From contig NZ_JABEKT010000005.1 in assembly GCF_013283195.1 (NCBI RefSeq), positions 1 through 50,583 of the forward strand: a DNA stretch of 50,583 nt, written 5' to 3'. Shown here piece after piece: positions 44,867 through 50,583 of the stretch; within the stretch, counting starts at the first letter, position 1; the number at the start of each line of letters is the position of its first letter. This stretch comes from Ensifer adhaerens (GTDB taxonomy: Bacteria; Pseudomonadota; Alphaproteobacteria; Rhizobiales; Rhizobiaceae). A program made the position numbers and the translations under genes. The notes beneath the pieces are model-generated. The model had not been told where the DNA came from. It saw nothing but the letters and a program-made list of their open reading frames with translations, and did no database searches.

Positions 44867-45514
44867 TCAAGGTGTCACAGGAACGGCATCCCGGCGCATT
44901 TCCTGCGCGTAATAGGCCCAGAACAGACGCGCCGCGACGCTGCGCCACGGCGCCCAGTGCGCGGCCAGCGAATCAATCTCGCGGGCGGTCGGGCGAAGCT
45001 CGAGGCCGAGCCCATGGCCGATGGCGTTCTGCAGCGCGACGTCGCCGGATGGAAAGACATCCGGATGTCCGGCGCAAAACAAGAGATAGACCTCCGCAGT
45101 CCAGCGCCCGACGCCTTTGATCATCGTCAGCTCGCGGATCGCGTCCAGCGCTTCGACATTGCAGATCGCGTCGAGGTCGATATCGCCGGCAACGACCGCC
45201 TGCGCCACCCGCCGCAGCGTATCGGCCTTGGCGCGGGAAAGCCCGATCGCACGGCAATCCTCGTCGCTGAGCGAGAGCGCGGCAGGCGCGGTAATCTCGC
45301 CGAGCGAGCCTTCCATGCGTTTCCAGATCGCCGCAGCACTCGCCTTCGAGACCATCTGCGACACGATGATACTGGCAAGCCCGCGATAGCCGGGATCCGT
45401 TCGCCTGAGCGGCACCGGACCGGCCCTGGCCACGACATGTTCGAGACGGGCGTCGAGCATCACCAGGCCGGCAAGACCCGCCTCGATGTCCTCATGTGTC
45501 CGGATGATCCGCAT
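44867..45514 (-). CDS. DNA-3-methyladenine glycosylase II (AlkA-type)
   Basis: 215 residues from ATG 45514. It keeps the HhH-GPD fold: LTMIKGVGRWTAEVYLLFCAGHPDVFPSGDVALQ (about 130-165) contains the helix-hairpin-helix glycines and the catalytic Asp in PSGD. It removes N3-alkylated purines in base-excision repair. It is divergent from gluQ with about 55 bases between them, implying overlapping promoters. Confidence 0.92.
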   Translation of the reverse strand: MRIIRTHEDIEAGLAGLVMLDARLEHVVARAGPVPLRRTDPGYRGLASIIVSQMVSKASAAAIWKRMEGSLGEITAPAALSLSDEDCRAIGLSRAKADTLRRVAQAVVAGDIDLDAICNVEALDAIRELTMIKGVGRWTAEVYLLFCAGHPDVFPSGDVALQNAIGHGLGLELRPTAREIDSLAAHWAPWRSVAARLFWAYYAQEMRRDAVPVTP

Positions 45515-45568
45515 GGCGCCTCCAAAAAGCGGATGATTTTTATACCGCTTCCATGTCAAAGGGAAACG

Positions 45569-46459
45569 ATGGCAGACACGTCATCCGCACAACCCGTTTT
45601 CCGTTTTGCACCGAGCCCGAACGGACTTTTGCATCTGGGCCACGCGCTGTCGGCGATGCTCAACCACGATATGGCGCAAGCGTCGAACGGGCGGTTCCTG
45701 TTGCGCATCGAGGATATCGACCGGACGCGCTGCCGCCCCGAGTTCGAAACGGCAATCGTCGACGACCTCGCATGGCTCGGACTTGAATGGGAACAGCCGG
45801 CGCGTCGACAATCGGATCACCTCGACGTCTACGCATCCGCCTTGAAACGGCTTGATGATATGGGCCTCGCCTACCCCTCCGCGATGTCCCGCGGCGAGAT
45901 CAAGGCGGCGGTTGCCGATGCCGAAACGCGGGGCCGTGCCTGGCGGCGCGATCCGGATGGCGCACCACTCTATCCCGGACGCGAGCGCGATCTGGGGCGC
46001 GACGCGCGCAACGCCATTCTGGCCGGCGACAAACCCCATGCCTGGCGGCTGGACATGCAAAGGGCCGTGCTTGCGGCCGGCGCAACGCCCCTGACCTGGC
46101 AGGAGACCGGCCACGGCCCGGAGGGAGAGACGGGCCTCATAGCGGCCGATCCGGCGGCCTGGGGCGATGTCATCCTGTCGCGCTCTGATGCGCCGTCAAG
46201 CTATCATCTGTCCGTCGTCGTCGACGACGCGCTGCAAGGCATTACCCATGTGGTGCGTGGCCGCGACCTCTATCATGCAACTGCGGTGCATCGCCTGTTG
46301 CAGCGGCTCCTCGACCTGCCGGAGCCGGTCTACCATCATCACCGCCTTTTGCTCGGCGCGGACGGCCGGAAACTCTCCAAGAGCAATCGCGACACTGGCA
46401 TCTCCGCCTTCCGCGAGGCTGGCCGCACGCCGGCGGACATCAGGGCATTGATCCTCTAG
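45569..46459 (+). CDS. gluQ: Glutamyl-Q tRNA(Asp) synthetase
   Basis: 296 residues, the length of GluQRS. It lacks a tRNA-anticodon-binding domain, having only the catalytic core with HLGH (HIGH-type, about 22-25) and KLSKS (KMSKS-type, about 268-272). It glutamylates queuosine at position 34 of tRNA-Asp. The zinc-binding site common in the family, C-x-C and C near residues 105-120, is AYPSAMSRGEI here, with no cysteines, so it must fold without zinc or be stabilised differently. ATG 45569 follows GGGAAAC. Confidence 0.92.
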   Translation: MADTSSAQPVFRFAPSPNGLLHLGHALSAMLNHDMAQASNGRFLLRIEDIDRTRCRPEFETAIVDDLAWLGLEWEQPARRQSDHLDVYASALKRLDDMGLAYPSAMSRGEIKAAVADAETRGRAWRRDPDGAPLYPGRERDLGRDARNAILAGDKPHAWRLDMQRAVLAAGATPLTWQETGHGPEGETGLIAADPAAWGDVILSRSDAPSSYHLSVVVDDALQGITHVVRGRDLYHATAVHRLLQRLLDLPEPVYHHHRLLLGADGRKLSKSNRDTGISAFREAGRTPADIRALIL

Positions 46460-46465
46460 GCGAAC

Positions 46466-47353
46466 CTAATCCCCGGTCGCGCGCTGTCCCTGGAAGCTGC
46501 GCCGCACCATGCGCTTGACCCGGTACTTCAGGATGGCCGCGTTGATCTCGGCGCCGATGATGAAGATCGCCGCGACCATATAGAGGAACACCAAGACGAT
46601 CATGATCGAGGCAAGGCCGGCATAGGTCGAGACATAGGTCGCAAAGGTCGAAAGATAGTAGGCGAAGGTATAGCCCCCGATCGTCCAGCAGAGCAGCGTC
46701 AGGAAGATGCCGGGCAACACGTCGATCACCTTGCGATGCCCGTCCGGCAGCCACAGATGCGACATGAAGAGCCCGCCCGTGACCACGACCAGAGCCAGCG
46801 GCAGGCTCCAGTTGTCGACGGTCGCCAACACCCCGTCAAGCCAGGGCAGCCATTCGCCGGCGTAGCGAAGTGCTAGCGGCACAGCGACGAGCAGGATGCT
46901 GAGCGCTGCCAGGATCAGTACCCCTGCAATCACGAAGCCGAGGCTCGCCAGGCGCGTCACATACCAGTAGCGGCTTTCCGTCACCCTATAGGCGCGGTTG
47001 AGCGACACCCGCAGCGCCTCGACGCCATTCGAGGCGAAATAGGCGGCCGCGAGCACCGAAACGGTCAACAGGCCCCCACGCGGAATGGTCAGAACCTGGA
47101 CGATCTCGTTGGCGATCGGGGTGGCGATCGATTCCGGCCAGGCGTCGAAAATGAGATGAACGGCGGTCTCGGCAAACTGATCGGCCCCGAGGAAACTGCC
47201 GAGTGCCGTTCCGAAAATCAGGAATGGGAAGACGGCAAGCAGCGAGGAGAGCGCCACATGGCTCGCCATGGCCCAGCCGTCGTCCAGACTGAAGTGCCAT
47301 AGCGCATCGAACACGACTTTCCAGGTGATGCGTATAAACGATGGCATTTCCAC
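46466..47353 (-). CDS. YihY/BrkB family membrane protein
   Basis: 295 residues. Six to seven hydrophobic helices, with SLDDGWAMASHVALSSLLAVFPFLIFGTALGSF and SNGVEALRVSLNRAYRVTESR typical of the BrkB/YihY family (once called RNase BN, which was a misassignment). Function is unclear; homologs have been tied to serum resistance, transport or lipid handling. Converges on gluQ six bases from its stop. Start ATG 47353, with ATG 47347 an alternative. Confidence 0.9.
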   Translation of the reverse strand: MEMPSFIRITWKVVFDALWHFSLDDGWAMASHVALSSLLAVFPFLIFGTALGSFLGADQFAETAVHLIFDAWPESIATPIANEIVQVLTIPRGGLLTVSVLAAAYFASNGVEALRVSLNRAYRVTESRYWYVTRLASLGFVIAGVLILAALSILLVAVPLALRYAGEWLPWLDGVLATVDNWSLPLALVVVTGGLFMSHLWLPDGHRKVIDVLPGIFLTLLCWTIGGYTFAYYLSTFATYVSTYAGLASIMIVLVFLYMVAAIFIIGAEINAAILKYRVKRMVRRSFQGQRATGD

Positions 47354-47530
47354 TCCGGCCGAGTGGCACCAGGGTCACCTGCATTCGCATGCGGGGCCTC
47401 CGATGCCGTTCCATGGCTTTGGCGCTCGGCCAACCGCGACAACGTACACGGGTTCGGGCTCGCGCAATTCAATTGTATCCCGCCGATGAATATGGGAAAC
47501 GGGGGCAGGATTTCTACAGGAATCGACAGG

Positions 47531-48364
47531 ATGTCCGATCGCCCCACAATCATTGTCACCGGATGTTCATCCGGGATCGGCGCCCATTGCGCCCGTGCGC
47601 TCAAGGCCGACGGCTGGCGGGTGTTCGCCACCGTCCGCCGCGAAGACGACCGCAGCGCTCTAGAAAACGAGGGCATCGAAACCTTCCTGATGGACTATAC
47701 CCAGCCGGAAACGATCGCTGCCTTGGTCGAAGCCGTGATGGCGCGTTCGGGCGGCCGCATCGATGCTTTGTTCAACAACGGCGCCTATGGCCAGGCCGGT
47801 GCCGTCGAGGATCTGCCGACCGAGGCCTTGCGGCTGCAGCTCGAAACCAACGTCATTGGCTGGCACGACCTGACGCGCCGGGTGATCCCCGCCATGCGCG
47901 CCCGCGGAAGCGGCCGCATCGTGCAATGCTCCTCCATTCTCGGCATCGTGCCCTATCGCTGGCGCGGCGCCTACAACGCCTCGAAGTTCGCGATCGAGGG
48001 GCTGTCGCTGACGCTGAAGATGGAGCTCGCAGGCAGCGGCATCGAGGTCAGCCTGATCGAACCGGGACCGATCGCCTCCAGGTTTACCGCCAATGCCGTG
48101 ACCTATATCGAGCGCTTCATCGACCTGAAGACATCAGTGCACCGGGTCGAATACGAACGGCAGTTGCGACGGCTGAAAGGCGAAAGCAAGCCGGCCGCCG
48201 GCAAGCTCGGCCCGGAGGCGGTCTATGCCGTGCTCAAGCATGCGCTGACGGCAAAAAGACCCAAGCCGCACTATATTGTAACAAGGCCCGCCAGGCAGGG
48301 TGCGCTCCTGAAGAAGCTCCTGCCGGCAGCATTGTTTTACCGCATAATCGGCCGCCTAGGCTGA
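47531..48364 (+). CDS. Short-chain dehydrogenase/reductase
   Basis: 277 residues from ATG 47531. Classical SDR: cofactor motif TGCSSGIG (about 10-17), NNGAYG (about 88-93) and active-site YNASK (about 155-159). The NNGAYGQ form is common in rhizobial SDRs resembling 17-beta-hydroxysteroid or retinol dehydrogenases. The substrate is unknown. It is 23 bases upstream of the HIG1 protein and on the same strand, in a run SDR-HIG1-PduO-rhomboid. Confidence 0.9.
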   Translation: MSDRPTIIVTGCSSGIGAHCARALKADGWRVFATVRREDDRSALENEGIETFLMDYTQPETIAALVEAVMARSGGRIDALFNNGAYGQAGAVEDLPTEALRLQLETNVIGWHDLTRRVIPAMRARGSGRIVQCSSILGIVPYRWRGAYNASKFAIEGLSLTLKMELAGSGIEVSLIEPGPIASRFTANAVTYIERFIDLKTSVHRVEYERQLRRLKGESKPAAGKLGPEAVYAVLKHALTAKRPKPHYIVTRPARQGALLKKLLPAALFYRIIGRLG

Positions 48365-48387
48365 TCGTAAACGCAAGGAAGCATTCG

Positions 48388-48591
48388 ATGTCCAGTTTCT
48401 TCACCGGCCTGACCCTGCTCGTCATGGGCCTGGTCGTCATCGTCCTGATCCGTGGCCTCGTGAACATGGCCAAGGGCGGCAGCGGCAACACCTCCAACAA
48501 GCTGATGCAGGCGCGCGTCCTGTTGCAGGCAGTCGCCATCGCCCTGATCATGCTGACGCTGTGGCTGACCGGCGGCGGCCGCCCGTCTTAA
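48388..48591 (+). CDS. HIG1-domain twin-helix membrane protein
   Basis: 67 residues with two membrane helices (FFTGLTLLVMGLVVIVLIRGL and RVLLQAVAIALIMLTLWL) joined by KGGSGNTSNKLMQA, the pattern of the HIG1 (hypoxia-induced) domain. In mitochondria such proteins stabilise respiratory complexes; in alphaproteobacteria they are found near respiratory and cobalamin genes. Short, but AAGGAAGC precedes the ATG, and spacing to the next gene is 16 bases, so it is a real operon member. Confidence 0.82.
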   Translation: MSSFFTGLTLLVMGLVVIVLIRGLVNMAKGGSGNTSNKLMQARVLLQAVAIALIMLTLWLTGGGRPS

Positions 48592-48607
48592 GGAACCTGA
48601 CGACACC

Positions 48608-49186
48608 ATGGTCAAGCTCAACAAGATTTACACCCGGACGGGCGACAACGGCACCACCGGGCTCGTCGCCGGCCCGCGCCGCCTGAAGAGCGACCTCAGG
48701 GTCGATGCCTATGGCGCTGTCGACGAGACCAATGCCTTTGTCGGCGCTGCCCGGCAATACACCGCCCACGTGCCCGCTCTCGATGCCACCTTGATGCGGA
48801 TCCAGAACGATCTCTTCGACCTCGGCGCGGATCTCGCCACGCCCGATACCGGCGAGAAGCCGGAATATGAACCGCTTCGCATCGTCGCAAGCCAGGTCGA
48901 CTGGCTCGAATCGGAAATCGACCGGCTGAACGCCGACCTTGAACCGCTGCGCTCCTTCGTGTTGCCGGCCGGCAGCGCCGCATCGGCCGCACTCCATGTA
49001 GCGCGCACCGTTGCCCGCCGCGCCGAGCGGCAGATGGTGGCGCTGGCGCAGATCGAGACAGAAATCGTCAGCCGTGAGGCAATCGCCTATATCAACCGGC
49101 TGTCGGATTTCCTGTTCGTGGCCGCCCGCTGGACCAACGACAAGGGGCAAGCCGACGTCCTATGGATTCCCGGAAAAAACCGATAA
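48608..49186 (+). CDS. Cob(I)alamin adenosyltransferase, PduO type
   Basis: 192 residues. The ATP motif YTRTGDNGTTGLVAGPRRLKSDLRV (about 8-32) and RRAERQMVALAQ with NRLSDFLFVAAR (about 130-170) mark the PduO/EutT fold rather than CobA. It makes adenosylcobalamin from cob(I)alamin and ATP in the cytoplasm. Close downstream is the rhomboid gene. Confidence 0.96.
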   Translation: MVKLNKIYTRTGDNGTTGLVAGPRRLKSDLRVDAYGAVDETNAFVGAARQYTAHVPALDATLMRIQNDLFDLGADLATPDTGEKPEYEPLRIVASQVDWLESEIDRLNADLEPLRSFVLPAGSAASAALHVARTVARRAERQMVALAQIETEIVSREAIAYINRLSDFLFVAARWTNDKGQADVLWIPGKNR

Positions 49187-49216
49187 CGTCCAGGGAAACA
49201 CGCTTCGGGAGACCGC

Positions 49217-50011
49217 ATGTTCATACCGCTTCACGATAAGAACACCCTGAAGTACATCAAGGTTCAGTATGTGACGATCAGCCTGATCGTCATCAACATC
49301 GCCGTCTGGCTGATAACCGGCCCGATCGCCACCGAAGAGTTCGCCAATGCGACGCTCCTGGGTTTCGGCTACATACCGGCACTCGTCTTCGACTATGCCC
49401 AACTCGACCCGTCGCTGATCATCGTGCCCGATGGCTTTACCTTCATCACCTACTCCTTCCTGCATGGCGACTTCATGCATCTGGCGATGAACATGCTGTT
49501 CCTCTGGGTGTTCGGTGACAATGTCGAGGATGCGCTCGGGCACTTTCGCTTTCTGGTGTTCTATTTCGCCTGTGCCGCTGCCGGAGCCCTGGCGCATGGC
49601 CTGCTCGACCCGGCATCCGAAGCGCCGCTGATCGGCGCCTCGGGCGCGATCTCCGGCGTGGTCGCCGCCTATTTCCTGCTGCATCCGAAGGTGCGCGTCT
49701 GGGTTCTGGTGTTTTTCCGCATTCCCTTGCCCCTGCCGGCGGCCATTCCACTCGCCTTCTGGATCGGCCAGCAATTCTTCATGCTGGTGGTCGATCCGGG
49801 TAGTGGCGTCTCCTGGAGCGCCCATGTCGGCGGCATCGTCGCCGGGCTCGCGTTGGTGGTCGTTTTGCGACGCCGCGGCGTGCCGCTGTTCGACCGCACG
49901 ATCGTCACGCCGCGCGCCGTCGAACACAAGGTTGAGTCCGTCGTCGTCCTGCCACAACCCCTGCCCGAAACGCGCAAACCGCCGACGCCGTGGGGTCGCC
50001 CAACGGCCTGA
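49217..50011 (+). CDS. Rhomboid family intramembrane serine protease
   Basis: 264 residues, six to seven helices. The dyad is intact: S142 in GASGAISGV and H203 in SAHVGG, plus HLAMNMLFLWVFGDNVE in helix 2. It cleaves single-pass membrane proteins within the bilayer. A Pro/Arg-rich tail follows the last helix. Preceded by GGGAGACCGC, it lies 30 bases after PduO, so it is in the same transcription unit. Confidence 0.93.
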   Translation: MFIPLHDKNTLKYIKVQYVTISLIVINIAVWLITGPIATEEFANATLLGFGYIPALVFDYAQLDPSLIIVPDGFTFITYSFLHGDFMHLAMNMLFLWVFGDNVEDALGHFRFLVFYFACAAAGALAHGLLDPASEAPLIGASGAISGVVAAYFLLHPKVRVWVLVFFRIPLPLPAAIPLAFWIGQQFFMLVVDPGSGVSWSAHVGGIVAGLALVVVLRRRGVPLFDRTIVTPRAVEHKVESVVVLPQPLPETRKPPTPWGRPTA

Positions 50012-50299
50012 AATCGTCAGCCGGACACCGCGCGCACCGCAGTTTTCCTATTATTTCAAAGGGTTGATTGTCGTTTCCTGACCGGAGAAAAACACCGTTG
50101 CCGCATCTGCGAAGAGGTCTTGTCAGGCTACCTTCTTACGTGTACGTAAACGTTATTCCAATTCTCGGGGTTATATCGATTTAGCGCCAAGCACAGTGAT
50201 TGTAATTGGAGAAAAAACGCGTATCGATGTCGCCAACCGACAATCAGGCGGCTCCGTTAAGGCGCATTTTCCTGCGAAAGCTCTTGGAGGGAAGAATCC
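50012..50299 (+). other. Intergenic region before etfB
   Basis: About 290 bases without a gene, AT-richer than its surroundings. It contains the inverted repeat at 50136-50149. A ribosome site TTGGAGGGAAG precedes the etfB ATG. Confidence 0.5.
50136..50149. promoter_or_regulatory. Inverted repeat TTACGT-GT-ACGTAA upstream of etfB
   Basis: A perfect 6-bp dyad with a 2-base spacer, 150 bases before etfB. It resembles the operator of MerR-type LiuR regulators of branched-chain and fatty-acid catabolism (TTACGTnnACGTAA), whose regulon often includes etfBA. That match is from memory. Confidence 0.45.
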
Positions 50300-50583
50300 A
50301 TGAAAATACTTGTGACGGTTAAGCGGGTGGTTGACTACAACGTCAAGATCCGTCGGCAAGCAGGCGATCGACGACGATTCGAACCAGACCGGCCAGATGC
50401 TGTCGGCGCTGCTCGGCTGGGCGCAAGGCACCTTCGCCTCCAAGGTCGAGATCGGTGACGGCAAGGCGACCGTGACGCGCGAAGTCGATGGCGGCCTGCA
50501 GACGATCGACATCAAGCTGCCGGCGGTCGTCACCACCGACCTGCGCCTCAACGAGCCGCGTTATGCCTCGCTGCCCAACATCA
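50300..50583 (+). pseudogene. etfB: Electron transfer flavoprotein beta subunit, interrupted by an internal deletion and frameshift (partial, runs off the window)
   Basis: ATG 50300 opens [18 protein letters not shown], the exact EtfB N-terminus. After codon 18 (base 50353) the frame changes by one, and from 50355 the sequence reads [20 protein letters not shown] and continues to [17 protein letters not shown] at the window's edge. In EtfB this GKQAIDDD block lies near residue 120, so about 100 residues including the core between them are missing. Read from the ATG, translation stops at TGA 50456-50458, after 52 codons. EtfB with EtfA passes electrons from acyl-CoA dehydrogenases to the quinone pool. 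Either the gene is truly broken or the sequence is misassembled at this junction; it cannot be told from the window. Confidence 0.8.

Noticed and set aside
50171..50551. Minus-strand frame opposite etfB
   Set aside because: Shadow of EtfB coding sequence; the sense strand has exact EtfB segments.

Overview
The window looks like a chromosomal segment of an alphaproteobacterium of the order Rhizobiales, most likely a Rhizobiaceae member close to Sinorhizobium/Ensifer. The grounds are high GC content, strong third-position GC bias that opens long false antisense frames, and rhizobial gene neighbourhoods: M23 peptidase/clpB, prmC-prfA-ptsP-lysC, ppiC-argJ-GNAT-mutT opposite secA, and comF-grxC-nitrilase-DUF1178 near ubiG. 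It also has an Asn-rich DUF4167 protein and a rhizobial-type palindromic intergenic repeat. The assignment rests on recognition only; no database search was possible. There is no phage, insertion sequence or CRISPR array.

Layout. 0-5 kb: a membrane-anchored M23 peptidase converging on clpB, which has a sigma-32 (RpoH)-like promoter. 5-7.2 kb: an NAD(P)-binding oxidoreductase divergent from a TetR regulator, with a tandem operator-like site and a palindromic repeat between them. 7.4-14.1 kb, minus strand: DUF4167, prmC, prfA, ptsP, lysC, which link translation termination, nitrogen PTS and aspartate-family amino-acid synthesis. 14.4-24 kb, accessory in character: an outer-membrane-like protein with an exported Ntn hydrolase, an ABC-F ATPase with a candidate leader peptide, a Mop molybdate-binding protein, a BtuCDF/Fec-type importer in one operon with a TrmO/TsaA-domain protein, a divergent methyltransferase, and a DHFR-like reductase. 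A site resembling the ModE molybdate operator lies upstream of the importer, suggesting molybdate or tungstate uptake rather than iron.

24-33.5 kb: ubiG, GNAT, DUF1178, nitrilase-family amidase, grxC, comF, a methyltransferase, an orphan Flp pilin, then mutT, GNAT, argJ and ppiC on the minus strand. 33.7-39.4 kb: secA, then a Wzx-like flippase translationally coupled to a CelD/BioF2-type acyltransferase. 39.4-42.6 kb: a minus-strand cluster of a HemJ/CopD-like membrane protein, DUF3817, TetR and an acyl-CoA synthetase, with a 24-bp near-perfect palindrome just before its first gene. 42.8-50 kb: a small membrane protein, tRNA-Leu(CAA), dsbB, an HNH endonuclease with a TTG start, an AlkA-type glycosylase, gluQ, a BrkB/YihY membrane protein, an SDR, a HIG1-domain protein, PduO-type cobalamin adenosyltransferase and a rhomboid protease.

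The window ends inside etfB. Its first 18 codons join directly to the segment that normally begins near residue 115-120, in another frame. This is an internal deletion with a frameshift, or an assembly error. The most interesting signals are the putative Fec-type molybdate/tungstate system (about 18.4-23.1 kb), the TetR/HemJ-like operon with its operator, the interrupted etfB, and the leader peptide before the ABC-F gene.
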